From an uncultured Alphaproteobacteria bacterium (GTDB taxonomy: Bacteria > Pseudomonadota > Alphaproteobacteria > HIMB59 > GCA-002718135), in contig CACMGM010000004.1 in NCBI GenBank assembly GCA_902613275.1, forward strand, positions 1-64,000: a stretch of 64,000 bases of DNA. The letters run 5' to 3'. Under the pieces are notes generated by a model that saw only the letters and a list, made by a program, of their open reading frames with translations, did no database searches and was not told where the DNA came from. The position numbers and the translations under genes are program-made. Every line of letters starts with the position of its first letter. Within the stretch, counting starts at the first letter, position 1. Below are positions 9,662 to 19,290 of this stretch, piece by piece.

Positions 9662-10471
9662 TTAAATTATAAAATGTTCAATAATTAGACTAGCACAAGT
9701 TAACAACAAAAAAATAGCAAAAATCTTTCTTAATACTAACTTATCTATATTTGATGAAACTTTTGCACCAATTCCAGCAGTAAATATACTAGTTATCGAA
9801 ATAAAAAAAACTATTATAACATTTACGTAACCGATAGAATAAATGGGAAGTTCATTAATATTTGACCCAGTATACATAAATGTTAGTGTTCCTGGTAAGG
9901 CAATTAAAAAACCAAAAACAGCAGAGGTGCCAACTGCTTCATGAATCTTTTTTGAAAACATTGTTAATGCAGGAACACTAAAACTACCACCACCTATTCC
10001 AATTGTTGCAGATAAAAAACCAATAGAAGAGCTCATTAAAAAATTAATTATATTAGATGATGGTATATTGTTACTTAAAATTATTGGGCTTTGTTGAAAT
10101 AGCATATTTAATGAAATCATAAGTGCCAAAATTACAAAAAGAATAACTAAATTCTGTCCTGAAATAGAACTCGCTGCAAGTGAGCCTACTATTGACCCTA
10201 TTATTATTCCTATTGCCCATTTTTTTACAATTATCAAATTTGTATTTTTAAGCTTAATATGCGATCTTATGGAGGAAATTGAAGTAAAACAAATTACACC
10301 AAGTGAAGATGCTACAGCAACATGCATAACAATTTCAGAGCTGTAACCAAGATTAAGTAAAATAAAGTAAGTTACAGGAACAATTATTATTCCACCTCCA
10401 ACTCCTAATAATCCTGCAATAAAACCAGAAACTAGACCTGTTAATAAAAAAATAAATACTATTGCAGTCAA
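9662..10471 (-). CDS. TauE/SafE family sulfite/anion exporter-like permease
   Basis: This 269-residue integral membrane protein of the TauE/SafE (DUF81) family has about eight hydrophobic segments. It carries the duplicated glycine-rich motif of this family, GLLGVGGGIIIVP near the N-terminus and ATIGIGGGSFSVPAL in the second half. Characterised members move sulfite, sulfoacetate or other small anions, but the substrate cannot be read here. The start appears to be TTG at 10469-10471, since no ATG occurs before the first helix. It directly precedes aatA on the same strand and is divergent from the lysine-degradation genes. Confidence 0.85.
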   Translation of the reverse strand: MTAIVFIFLLTGLVSGFIAGLLGVGGGIIIVPVTYFILLNLGYSSEIVMHVAVASSLGVICFTSISSIRSHIKLKNTNLIIVKKWAIGIIIGSIVGSLAASSISGQNLVILFVILALMISLNMLFQQSPIILSNNIPSSNIINFLMSSSIGFLSATIGIGGGSFSVPALTMFSKKIHEAVGTSAVFGFLIALPGTLTFMYTGSNINELPIYSIGYVNVIIVFFISITSIFTAGIGAKVSSNIDKLVLRKIFAIFLLLTCASLIIEHFII

Positions 10472-10536
10472 ATATATTACCGTATTTTAAGTTTTATTAA
10501 TGTAGTAAACAATTTAATATAAAAGTAAATAAGACT

Positions 10537-11664
10537 ATGAAACATGTACATTGGATAGGAACGGGATTATCTTCTATACCAGGAATTAGAAGATTAGCTC
10601 AAAATTTAGATAATTTTACAGTATGGAATAGAACATTAGACAAGGCTATGAAGAGTATTAACCATGTAGATAAAAACAATGTGAACGCTAAACAATTTGA
10701 TATTAATTTATTATTTAATGAAGCAAATCCAGGTGATATTATTATTTCTCAACTTCCAGCAAACAAACATTTAGAAATAGCTGAACTTTGTTTAAAACAT
10801 AAATGTCATTTTGCATCTACAAGTTACCTTAATCCAAAAATAAATGCGCTAAATGCAGATATAAAAAAAGAAAATTTAGTATTTATCAATGAGGTTGGTT
10901 TAGACCCAGGTATCGATCATTTTTTTTCTCATTTACTTGTCAGTGATCTTAAAAAAATCTCAACTGAAAAAACAGAAGTGGTTTATGAATCATTTTGTGG
11001 CGGTTTCCCAGCAATTCCAAATGATTTCAAATATAAGTTCAGTTGGTCTCCAGCTGGAGTAATTAAAGCCTTAAACAATGATGCAAAATATATAACAAAA
11101 GGCAAAATAAATACTGTAACACCTTACAAATCTATTAGCTCTTATTCAATATCTGGTGAAAATTTTGAAGCTTACCCAAACAGAGACTCAACACCTTATA
11201 TAAATGAATATTTGTTTGATAAGAATTGGGAAGTAAAAGAATTTGTAAGGGGAACTTTGCGACTACACGGTTGGAGAAATGCATGGCAAGATATATTTTC
11301 AATGCTTGAAAATAAATCAGATAATTTAGAAGCTGAAATAAATCAAAAAAGTGAAGAATTATTAAAAGATAATAAATATTTACCCGAAGAAGAGGATCGA
11401 GTTGTACTCTCTGTAAAACTTAAAGCTTTTGAAAATGACAATAAAATTTTTGATAGTTCTTATTTTCTAGATGAAAAAGGAAGTGGTGAAAATACTGCAA
11501 TGGGCAAACTTGTATCAATTACTTTATCAGCTGCAATTGATCTAATTATTGATAATAAAATTGAGTCTGGTGTTAAAACTGCACCACATAAAACAGAAAA
11601 CATAATGTATTTTTTTAAAATTTTAAAAGATTATAAAATTAATATCCAACAAGAGAATGGATAA
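10537..11664 (+). CDS. saccharopine dehydrogenase (L-glutamate-forming) family
   Basis: This 375-residue saccharopine dehydrogenase-family enzyme has an N-terminal Rossmann domain (VHWIGTGLSSIPGIRRLA) and the family motif NEVGLDPGIDHFFS near residue 123, followed by ESFCGGFPAI and FSWSPAGVIKA. In the saccharopine pathway this enzyme splits saccharopine into glutamate and 2-aminoadipate semialdehyde. The next gene encodes the matching lysine-2-oxoglutarate reductase and overlaps it by eight bases, so the pair corresponds to the two halves of the animal/plant LKR/SDH protein. Lysine 6-dehydrogenase is an alternative for this fold, but the neighbour argues for saccharopine chemistry. It heads a seven-gene plus-strand run. 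Confidence 0.88.
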   Translation: MKHVHWIGTGLSSIPGIRRLAQNLDNFTVWNRTLDKAMKSINHVDKNNVNAKQFDINLLFNEANPGDIIISQLPANKHLEIAELCLKHKCHFASTSYLNPKINALNADIKKENLVFINEVGLDPGIDHFFSHLLVSDLKKISTEKTEVVYESFCGGFPAIPNDFKYKFSWSPAGVIKALNNDAKYITKGKINTVTPYKSISSYSISGENFEAYPNRDSTPYINEYLFDKNWEVKEFVRGTLRLHGWRNAWQDIFSMLENKSDNLEAEINQKSEELLKDNKYLPEEEDRVVLSVKLKAFENDNKIFDSSYFLDEKGSGENTAMGKLVSITLSAAIDLIIDNKIESGVKTAPHKTENIMYFFKILKDYKINIQQENG

Positions 11665-12886
11665 TCAATTAACCCATATTGGTATTCTTAGAGAGTCTAG
11701 AAATGATGAAAATAGAACTCCATTAGTCCCAGAACATATTAAAAAATACAAAGAAAGTAATCCAAATATTAATTTCATTATTCAGCCATCAAACAAAAGA
11801 TGTTTTTCTGATGAAGAATATGAATTATCTGGTGCTAAAATTAATGAAAATTTAAATGAATGCTCAATCATATTTGGAGTTAAAGAAGTTGATCCAAATA
11901 TTTTAATTAATAATAGGACATATCTTTTTTTTTCTCACACTTTTAAAATTAATAAACAACAAAAAAATATTGAAAAAAAAAAGAAAGACCTACTATTATC
12001 AATTTTAAATAAAAAAATTACATTGATTGATTATGAAAATATCAGAAGCAAAAGTGGTACTAGGTTTTTAGGTTTTGGAAGATTTGCAGGTATTATTGGA
12101 TGTTATAATACATTAAATTTATTATTTAAAGTGCTTGGGAAACAACCTCTTGCTAGTGCCTATAAAATCAATGATTACAAAAGATTGGCATTAAGTTTAA
12201 AAAATTTATATTTTCCTAAAACTACAATCCTAGTTACTGGAGATGGTAGAGTTGCAAAAGGAGTAATTGAACTTTTAAATCAAACAAACATTAAAGCAGT
12301 ATCAAAAAAAGACTTTTTGGAAAAAAAATTTGATCAACCTATTTTTTGTAATTTGGAAACAAAAGATTATATCACAAATAATTCTTCCACTAATTTTAAC
12401 ATTGAGCATTTTATTGATAACCCTCAAGATTATTCAAGTTCTGCATTACAATATTTAAAAGAAACTAATATACTTATAAGTGCACATTATTGGGACCCAT
12501 CTTCTCCTAAAATATTTGAGAATGAAGACTTAAAAGATTTACAAAATTTAAAAATTGTTGGCGATATTACTTGTGATATTAATGGCTCTGTCCCAACTAC
12601 GATACGATCAACAACAATTGAAAAACCAAATTATTGGATTGAAAGAAATAATTTAAAGGAAATAGATGAAAATAATGATGGAATTGCTGTTATGGCAGTT
12701 GATAATTTACCATCTGAATTACCACGGGATTCAAGTACAGAATTTAGTGAAGGTATAATCAACGAAGTTCTTCCTTTTTTATTCAAAGAAGATGATGGAA
12801 GAATATTAAATGGAACAATAACAACAGATGGTAGTTTTTTAGAAAAGTACAATTATTTAAATAATTACATTAAAATTAATGAATAA
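11657..12886 (+). CDS. lysine-2-oxoglutarate reductase / saccharopine dehydrogenase (L-lysine-forming) type
   Basis: This 409-residue member of the alanine dehydrogenase/PNT superfamily belongs to the LYS1/LKR branch. It condenses lysine with 2-oxoglutarate to saccharopine, or runs the reverse. Branch-specific features are ESRNDENRTPLVPEHI at the N-terminus, IQPSNKRCFSDEEYELSGA, GRFAGIIGCYNTL in the middle, the nucleotide loop VTGDGRVAKGV near residue 195, and VGDITCDINGSVPTTIR. Its coupling to the glutamate-forming saccharopine dehydrogenase supports lysine catabolism. The step after 2-aminoadipate semialdehyde is not in the window. The gene overlaps uvrB by eight bases. Confidence 0.88.
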   Translation: MDNQLTHIGILRESRNDENRTPLVPEHIKKYKESNPNINFIIQPSNKRCFSDEEYELSGAKINENLNECSIIFGVKEVDPNILINNRTYLFFSHTFKINKQQKNIEKKKKDLLLSILNKKITLIDYENIRSKSGTRFLGFGRFAGIIGCYNTLNLLFKVLGKQPLASAYKINDYKRLALSLKNLYFPKTTILVTGDGRVAKGVIELLNQTNIKAVSKKDFLEKKFDQPIFCNLETKDYITNNSSTNFNIEHFIDNPQDYSSSALQYLKETNILISAHYWDPSSPKIFENEDLKDLQNLKIVGDITCDINGSVPTTIRSTTIEKPNYWIERNNLKEIDENNDGIAVMAVDNLPSELPRDSSTEFSEGIINEVLPFLFKEDDGRILNGTITTDGSFLEKYNYLNNYIKINE

Positions 12887-14933
12887 AGCAGAAAAAAAAC
12901 ATCAACTCTCTTCTGAACTCACAACACCTTTTAAAATTGTCAGTGATTTTAATCCAAGTGGTGATCAGCCTAAAGCAATTCAAAGTATTGTCAAAAGTCT
13001 AAATGAAGGAGAACAAGAACAAGTTCTCTTAGGTGTCACTGGATCAGGTAAGACCTTTACAATGGCTAAAGTAATTGAAAAAGTACAAAAACCCACCTTA
13101 ATAATGGCACCAAACAAAACATTAGCAGCACAACTTTATGGTGAAATGAAAAACTTATTTCCAAATAATGCTGTTGAATATTTTGTCAGTTATTATGATT
13201 ATTACACACCGGAAGCATATGTTCCAAGATCTGATACATATATTGAAAAGGAGTCATCAATAAACGAACAAATTGATCGCTTAAGACATTCAGCTACAAG
13301 ATCACTAGTGGAAAGAAGAGATACAATCATAGTAGCATCAGTTTCTTGTATTTATGGTATTGGATCAGTTGATGCGTATTCTTCAATGTCTTTCACTTTG
13401 GACAAAAATCAATCAATAAGTAGAGAGATAATTATCAGAAAGTTGGTAGAGCTTTTATACAAACGCCGCGATATGGATTTTAAAAGAGGTAGCTTTAGAG
13501 CTAAAGGAGATATTTTAGAAATTTTCCCTTCTCACTATGAAGATATTTCTTGGAAAATATCTATGTTTGGAGATGATATAGAGAGTATAACACAAGTGGA
13601 CCCACTCACTGGAGAGAAGCTCGGAGAACTTGAACAAATAAGAATCTTTGCAAACTCTCATTATGTAACCCCAAAGCCAACAATAAAAAAAGCAATTTCA
13701 ATGATTAAAACAGATTTAAAAAAACAATTAGAAATTTTTGAGAAAGAAAAAAAATACTTAGAAAGACAAAGGTTGGATGAGAGAACTACATTTGACTTAG
13801 AAATGATGGAAACTACTGGTAGTTGTAATGGTATTGAAAATTATTCTAGATATTTATCAGGAAGACAGCCGGGAGAACCTCCTCCTACACTTTATGAATA
13901 CATTCCAGAAGATTCACTATTGTTTATTGATGAAAGTCATCAGACATGTGGTCAAATAGCAGGAATGTATAAAGGAGATTTTTCAAGAAAATCAACTTTG
14001 GCTCAATATGGTTTTAGACTACCAAGTTGTGTTGATAACAGACCTTTAAAAAGAGAAGAATGGGACGCAATGCGTCCACAAACTATATTTGTAAGTGCAA
14101 CACCAGGAGATTATGAACTTGAAAAGACAGGTGGTACCTTTGTTGAACAAGTAATTAGACCAACAGGTTTAATTGATCCACCTATTGAGATAAGGCCAAC
14201 TAAACATCAAATTGATAACTTAATTGATGAATGTAAAAAGACTATAGATAAAGGTCATCGTGTTCTAATCACAACACTTACAAAAAAAATGGCTGAAGAT
14301 CTTACTGAATATATTAATGAAGAAGGATTAAAGGTAAGGTATCTTCACTCTGATATCGATACATTAGAAAGAATAGAAATTATTAGAGATCTAAGACTTG
14401 GAGTTTTTAATGTTTTAGTTGGTATAAATCTTCTTAGAGAAGGCTTAGATATTCCTGAATGTGCTTTAATGGCTATATTAGATGCTGATAAGGAAGGTTA
14501 CCTTCGTTCTAGAACTAGTTTAATTCAGACTATTGGTAGGGCTGCAAGAAATGTTGAGAGTAAAGTCTTAATGTATGCTGATAACATTACCACTAGTATG
14601 AAAGAAGCAATCGAAGAGACAGATAGAAGACGAACAAAACAGCTAGAATATAATAAAATAAATAAAATTACACCAATCAGTATTAAAAAGAATATTCAAG
14701 AAATAATTGAGAACACAGCTGAACAAGATCATGTTACAGTTGAAATTGATAATGCAAAAGAATTAGTTGGTAAGGATCTTAATAAACATATTAAAAATTT
14801 AGAGAAAAAAATGAATGAATTTGCTTCAAAACTTGAATTTGAAGATGCAGCAAGATTACGAGATGAAATTAATAGATTAAAGGCAAAAGAAGTGGGTCTT
14901 TCTAATAAAGTTTTGCAGTTTAAAAAAAATTAA
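12879..14933 (+). CDS. uvrB: excinuclease ABC subunit B
   Basis: This 684-residue UvrB is the damage-verifying helicase-like subunit of nucleotide excision repair. The Walker A loop GVTGSGKT is near residue 53. The damage-probing beta-hairpin region YYDYYTPEAYVPRSDTYIEK follows, then DESHQT (helicase motif II), the C-terminal helicase motifs (LREGLDIPE and QTIGRAARN), and a UVR domain for UvrA/UvrC contact at the end (FASKLEFEDAARLRDEI). It is complete with standard length. Its position inside a run of catabolic genes, overlapping the neighbours at both ends (8 bases and 1 base), is unusual for a repair gene. Confidence 0.97.
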   Translation: MNKAEKKHQLSSELTTPFKIVSDFNPSGDQPKAIQSIVKSLNEGEQEQVLLGVTGSGKTFTMAKVIEKVQKPTLIMAPNKTLAAQLYGEMKNLFPNNAVEYFVSYYDYYTPEAYVPRSDTYIEKESSINEQIDRLRHSATRSLVERRDTIIVASVSCIYGIGSVDAYSSMSFTLDKNQSISREIIIRKLVELLYKRRDMDFKRGSFRAKGDILEIFPSHYEDISWKISMFGDDIESITQVDPLTGEKLGELEQIRIFANSHYVTPKPTIKKAISMIKTDLKKQLEIFEKEKKYLERQRLDERTTFDLEMMETTGSCNGIENYSRYLSGRQPGEPPPTLYEYIPEDSLLFIDESHQTCGQIAGMYKGDFSRKSTLAQYGFRLPSCVDNRPLKREEWDAMRPQTIFVSATPGDYELEKTGGTFVEQVIRPTGLIDPPIEIRPTKHQIDNLIDECKKTIDKGHRVLITTLTKKMAEDLTEYINEEGLKVRYLHSDIDTLERIEIIRDLRLGVFNVLVGINLLREGLDIPECALMAILDADKEGYLRSRTSLIQTIGRAARNVESKVLMYADNITTSMKEAIEETDRRRTKQLEYNKINKITPISIKKNIQEIIENTAEQDHVTVEIDNAKELVGKDLNKHIKNLEKKMNEFASKLEFEDAARLRDEINRLKAKEVGLSNKVLQFKKN

Positions 14934-15937
14934 TGGATATTGTATTTTCAGAAACTAACCAAACTGGAATCATTAAACTTAATCGTCCTAAAGCTTTAAA
15001 TGCTCTCAATTTAGAAATGGCAAAAAAATTCCATGACAAATTATTAGAATGGGAAGAAAAAGATAATATCTCTAGAGTATTGTTAATTGGAGAAGGTAAA
15101 CATTTTTGTGCAGGAGGTGATGTAAAATCTCTTGTTCTTGCTGGAAAAGAAAACTCTTTAAAACATGATTTTTTTAAAATTGAATATAAACTTAATTATT
15201 TAATAAGCCAATTTAGTAAAGAATTTCTTTCAATTTGGAATGGTGTAGTGATGGGAGGCGGGGTTGGTTTATCAATCTATGGTGATCACAGATTGGCAAC
15301 AGACAATTCAAAATTTGCAATGCCAGAATCTGCCATTGGCTTTTTTCCAGATGTTGGTGGAAGTTATTTTTTATCAAATCTTCCAGGTAACATTGGTAAG
15401 TATATTGGCTTAACGGGTGAGGTTTTAGGGTTAAATGAATTAATTTTTTTCGGATTAGCAACTCGCTACTTTAAAAGTAATAAAATAGAAGATGTTAAAG
15501 AAAAATTTATTACAATAGGAGAAATTTCACACGATAATTTTGAAGTAGAAAATGATACATATCTAATTAAAAATATGAATTTAATAAATGAACTATTCAA
15601 TGGAAATATTCAAACAATCATATCAAATTTAAAAAGTCATAATTCAGATTTTTCAAAAAAAATTTTAGATATTCTTTTAGTTAAATGTCCAATGAGTCTT
15701 GCGATAAGCACTAAACTTATAGATGATGCAAAAGGTAAATCGTTAAAAGAATGTTTAGAAACTGAATTTCAATTAAGTCAAAAAATAGTATACCGTAGTG
15801 ACTTTGATAATGGAGTAAATTCTGTGCTAATTTCAAAAGATCATAATCCTATTTGGGAGCCATCAAAAATAGATGAAATAAATATAGAAGATCTAGATTT
15901 TTATTTTGAAACTCATACTGAAAATCTTTATCTATAA
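14933..15937 (+). CDS. enoyl-CoA hydratase/isomerase family, 3-hydroxyisobutyryl-CoA hydrolase-like
   Basis: This 334-residue crotonase-fold enzyme resembles 3-hydroxyisobutyryl-CoA hydrolase of valine breakdown. The oxyanion-hole segments are GKHFCAGGDVKSL near residue 60 and WNGVVMGGGVGLSIYGDHR near residue 105. MPESAIGFFPDVGGSYFLS carries the glutamate/aspartate pattern typical of the hydrolase subgroup. The C-terminal extension (about residues 250-334) is also typical of this subgroup. It starts at the uvrB stop (TAATG) and is nine bases before the flavoprotein gene. Enoyl-CoA hydratase activity is the main alternative. Confidence 0.86.
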   Translation: MDIVFSETNQTGIIKLNRPKALNALNLEMAKKFHDKLLEWEEKDNISRVLLIGEGKHFCAGGDVKSLVLAGKENSLKHDFFKIEYKLNYLISQFSKEFLSIWNGVVMGGGVGLSIYGDHRLATDNSKFAMPESAIGFFPDVGGSYFLSNLPGNIGKYIGLTGEVLGLNELIFFGLATRYFKSNKIEDVKEKFITIGEISHDNFEVENDTYLIKNMNLINELFNGNIQTIISNLKSHNSDFSKKILDILLVKCPMSLAISTKLIDDAKGKSLKECLETEFQLSQKIVYRSDFDNGVNSVLISKDHNPIWEPSKIDEINIEDLDFYFETHTENLYL

Positions 15938-15945
15938 TATTACAA

Positions 15946-18393
15946 ATGAGTAATAAAATTCCCACTTCTGCTAAAGTAGTTGTAATAGGTGGTGGTATAG
16001 CTGGATGTTCTGTAGCTTATCATTTAGCAAAATATGGATGGAAAGATGTGATCTTACTAGAAAGAGATCAATTAACTTCTGGAACTACTTGGCATGCAGC
16101 AGGACTGATTGGTCAGATCGGTGCATCAGCAACCATTACAAAACTTAGAAATTATTCGTTAAATTTATATAAAGACCTGGAAAAAGAAACAGGATTGGCA
16201 ACAGGTTTAAAGCAAAACGGCTCTTTAACTATTGCAACAACTAATGATCGATTAGAAGAATTAAAAAGGCAAGCTACTTTTGCTCAAAGATTTAATATAG
16301 AAGTTAATGAATTAGAAAAAAATCAGATTAAGGATATTTATTCTCTTATAAATACTGATGATGTTTTTGGAGGAATTTTTATTCCAAAAGATGGTCAAGC
16401 AGATCCTGTTGGTATAACGAATGTTCTTGCGAAATCTGCAAAAATGCATGGTGCAAAAATTTTTGAACATTGCCCAGTAAATAAAATCCTTACTAAAAAT
16501 GGATCAATAGAAGGGGTAGATACAAAACATGGAAGAATTAAATGTGAATATATTGTTCTAGCATCTGGAATGTGGTCAAGGCAGATAGCAAATGATATTA
16601 ATGTAAGTATACCTCTATATCCAAATGAACATTTCTATATATTAAGTGAGCCATTAAAAGAAATTTCTAAATCACTTCCAGTTCTAAGAGATTACAATAA
16701 TTGCTTATATCTAAAAGAAGATGCTGGAAAAATTTTAGTTGGAATTTTTGAACCTAAAGCTAAACCAGCATTTACAGATACGTATAAAGTCCCTAATGAT
16801 TTTTCTTTTGGAGAACTTCCAGAAGATTTTGATCATTTTGAACCACATTTAAAAAATGCTATGAAAAGAATACCAGCCCTTGAAAATGTAGGTATAAGAA
16901 AATTCTTTAATGGTCCTGAAGCTTTTACCCCAGATACAAATTATCTTTTAGGTGAAACACCAGAAGTTAAGAAGTTTTATGTTTGTTGCGGATTTAATAG
17001 TATTGGTATTCAGAGTGCTGGTGGTGCAGGTAAGGTAACTGCGGAATGGATTATGAATGGTGAGGTTAATGATGATCTTTACTCTTTAGATATTTCAAGA
17101 TTTGAAAAATTTCACTCTGAGACAAAATTTATAACTGAAAGAGTTACTGAATCATTAGGAGATTTATATGCAATGCACTGGCCTTACAAACAACATGAAT
17201 CTTCAAGAAATATTAAAATGCTTCCTTTTCATAATGATTTGAAAAAAAAAGGCGCATGTTTTGGTCAAGTGGCCGGTTTTGAAAGACCGATGTGGTACGC
17301 TCTAAATGGTAAGAAACCAGAATATGAGTATAGTTATGGCTATCAAAATTGGTATGATGCAGCTAAATATGAGACAACTAACACAAGAAAAAATGTTGGT
17401 TTATTTGACTTAAGTGCCTTTGCAAAATTTGAAATTAAGGGAGATACTGCCTTCAACGATCTTGAGCGAATATGCTGTAATAATATTAAAAATAATCCCG
17501 GTGATACAACTTACACGCAAATGCTTAATTCAAATGGTGGCATTGTTGCTGATTTAACAATTACTTGTATTGATAAAGATTCTTTTCGTATTGTAACGGG
17601 TTCATCTGTGAGGGAACATGATAAAAAACATATTTCAGAAAATCTAAGTAAAAACACAACTTTAATTGATATCACTGAAAGTTTAGCTTGTTTTGGTGTT
17701 TTTGGTCCTAAAAGTAGAGAAATTCTAACGGAAATATTTGGAGAACATTTTTCAAAAGATAATTTTAAATTTGGAACTGCTAAAGAAATTTCAATAAATA
17801 ATGATAAATTAATTTTCCAAAGATTATCTTTTGTTGGTGAACTTGGTTGGGAAATTTATGTTCCTATAAAGGTATCTAGAGAAATTTATTTAAAGTTAGT
17901 TAAAGTTGGAGAAAACTATAACCTTTCGCATGCTGGCGCTCATGCACTAGATATTATGAGAATGGAAAAAGGATATTTACATTGGGGTCATGATATTTCA
18001 CCAGCTGAGAACCCATTTGAAGCTGGATTAGAATTTAATGTTAAATTAAATAAAAAAACAGATTTTATAGGTAAAGAAGCTTTAAAAACGAAAAATAGAA
18101 TTAAGAAGAAACAATTAACAAATTTTGTTTTAGAAAAATCTACGCCAGGAAATCCGCTCTTATTACATGATGAGCCCATTTATTATAAAAATAAGATTGT
18201 GGGAGAAACAACTTCTAGCAATTATTCATTTTGTTATAATAAAAATATGGTTTTTGGATATATAGATTCAGAAATAGATTTAAAAAAATTAAATGGAAGT
18301 AATTTTGAAGTTGAGGTTGCTAAAAATAAATATGTTATGTCTGTTCAATTTAATCCATTGCATGACCCTGAAAATAATTTTACAAAAATATAG
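15946..18393 (+). CDS. dimethylglycine/sarcosine dehydrogenase-type flavoprotein (FAD + GcvT-like domains)
   Basis: This 815-residue two-part enzyme has an N-terminal DAO-type FAD domain (GGGIAGCSVAYHLA, residues 15-28; SGTTWHAAG with His50 at the position of the covalent flavin histidine in dimethylglycine dehydrogenase). From about residue 430 a FAO_M/GcvT-like folate-binding half follows (GLFDLSAFAKFEIKG, FVGELGWEIYVP, AHALDIMRMEKGY). Known relatives oxidatively demethylate dimethylglycine or sarcosine and pass the C1 unit to tetrahydrofolate. The exact substrate is inferred. Such genes support use of glycine betaine-type osmolytes in marine bacteria. It lies in the plus-strand run after the HIBCH-like gene. 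Confidence 0.9.
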   Translation: MSNKIPTSAKVVVIGGGIAGCSVAYHLAKYGWKDVILLERDQLTSGTTWHAAGLIGQIGASATITKLRNYSLNLYKDLEKETGLATGLKQNGSLTIATTNDRLEELKRQATFAQRFNIEVNELEKNQIKDIYSLINTDDVFGGIFIPKDGQADPVGITNVLAKSAKMHGAKIFEHCPVNKILTKNGSIEGVDTKHGRIKCEYIVLASGMWSRQIANDINVSIPLYPNEHFYILSEPLKEISKSLPVLRDYNNCLYLKEDAGKILVGIFEPKAKPAFTDTYKVPNDFSFGELPEDFDHFEPHLKNAMKRIPALENVGIRKFFNGPEAFTPDTNYLLGETPEVKKFYVCCGFNSIGIQSAGGAGKVTAEWIMNGEVNDDLYSLDISRFEKFHSETKFITERVTESLGDLYAMHWPYKQHESSRNIKMLPFHNDLKKKGACFGQVAGFERPMWYALNGKKPEYEYSYGYQNWYDAAKYETTNTRKNVGLFDLSAFAKFEIKGDTAFNDLERICCNNIKNNPGDTTYTQMLNSNGGIVADLTITCIDKDSFRIVTGSSVREHDKKHISENLSKNTTLIDITESLACFGVFGPKSREILTEIFGEHFSKDNFKFGTAKEISINNDKLIFQRLSFVGELGWEIYVPIKVSREIYLKLVKVGENYNLSHAGAHALDIMRMEKGYLHWGHDISPAENPFEAGLEFNVKLNKKTDFIGKEALKTKNRIKKKQLTNFVLEKSTPGNPLLLHDEPIYYKNKIVGETTSSNYSFCYNKNMVFGYIDSEIDLKKLNGSNFEVEVAKNKYVMSVQFNPLHDPENNFTKI

Positions 18394-18411
18394 TTTTTTA
18401 CGATCTAATAA

Positions 18412-19290
18412 ATGAAAAAAATTAGATTATTTTTTTCTATAGTAGTAATTATATTAATAATTATATCTATCTTTATTTATATTTTTATAAATAATTTTGA
18501 AAAAGAAAAAATAATTAGTGATATCGAGAAGAAATTTGAAATTAAAATTAACGAAATAAATAAAACTAAAATAAATATTTTTCCAATTGTTAAGCTTAAC
18601 ACAAACTTAGAAATTAAAGATTACAAAAATAATTTATACATTGATAATATTGATATTGATATTTCTCAGCCACTATTTCAAGTTGCAGGAAAATTGGACA
18701 TTCTAATTGATAATTTTAATATTAATAATATTAATTTAAGTGAAGTAAAGATTAATGGAAAAGTAAATTATATTGAAAATTATCTTAAATATAGTGATAA
18801 TTTAGAAAATTTATTTGACTCAATTTATAAAATTAATGGAAAAATAACTTTAGAAACAACTAATGAAGAAAAATTTATTATTTCTTTTTTAAAATTATTC
18901 TTTGAAAAATTAGAAAATCAAAAAAATCAAAAATTTGCATTTTCTGAATTAATAAATGCTTTTGGTAATGAAAGTTCTAATTTTAAAGGCTCAATAAATA
19001 AAAATAAAAATATTTTAGAAACTAGCAAAATTGAAATTAGTAATAAAAACAACAGAATTCTTATAAAAGGAGAATACAATTACAGTAATAATGTTATGGA
19101 TATTATTTTAAACTTATCTCAAAATAATGAAATATATTTAACTACTTTGATAAAAGGAAACTTAAATAATCCTAATATAAGTTTTGATAAAAATTCAAAA
19201 TTTTTTCAAAATTCAAACTCAAATGAAAATAATATAATTGAAGAAAGCGTTATTCAGTTTTTAAATAATTTTTTTGATTTCAATGATTGA
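18412..19290 (+). CDS. short AsmA-like envelope protein
   Basis: This 292-residue protein has one N-terminal membrane anchor (about residues 5-28) and a long extracytoplasmic part rich in Asn, Lys and Ile, predicted to be beta-structured. The first part (FPIVKLNTNLEIKDY) and the C-terminal segment TTLIKGNLNNPNISFD resemble the ends of AsmA-family proteins, which take part in lipid or outer-membrane homeostasis. It is much shorter than typical AsmA (over 600 residues), so the middle repeats are missing. Similarity is weak and judged by pattern alone. It is more AT-rich than its neighbours. It overlaps the next gene by eight bases. Confidence 0.55.
   Translation: MKKIRLFFSIVVIILIIISIFIYIFINNFEKEKIISDIEKKFEIKINEINKTKINIFPIVKLNTNLEIKDYKNNLYIDNIDIDISQPLFQVAGKLDILIDNFNINNINLSEVKINGKVNYIENYLKYSDNLENLFDSIYKINGKITLETTNEEKFIISFLKLFFEKLENQKNQKFAFSELINAFGNESSNFKGSINKNKNILETSKIEISNKNNRILIKGEYNYSNNVMDIILNLSQNNEIYLTTLIKGNLNNPNISFDKNSKFFQNSNSNENNIIEESVIQFLNNFFDFND

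Noticed and set aside
11657..12886. Second transhydrogenase alpha subunit or alanine dehydrogenase
   Set aside because: The fold is shared, but the GRFAG, IQPSNKR and GDITCDINGS motifs mark the LYS1/LKR branch, and a saccharopine dehydrogenase gene is coupled to it.
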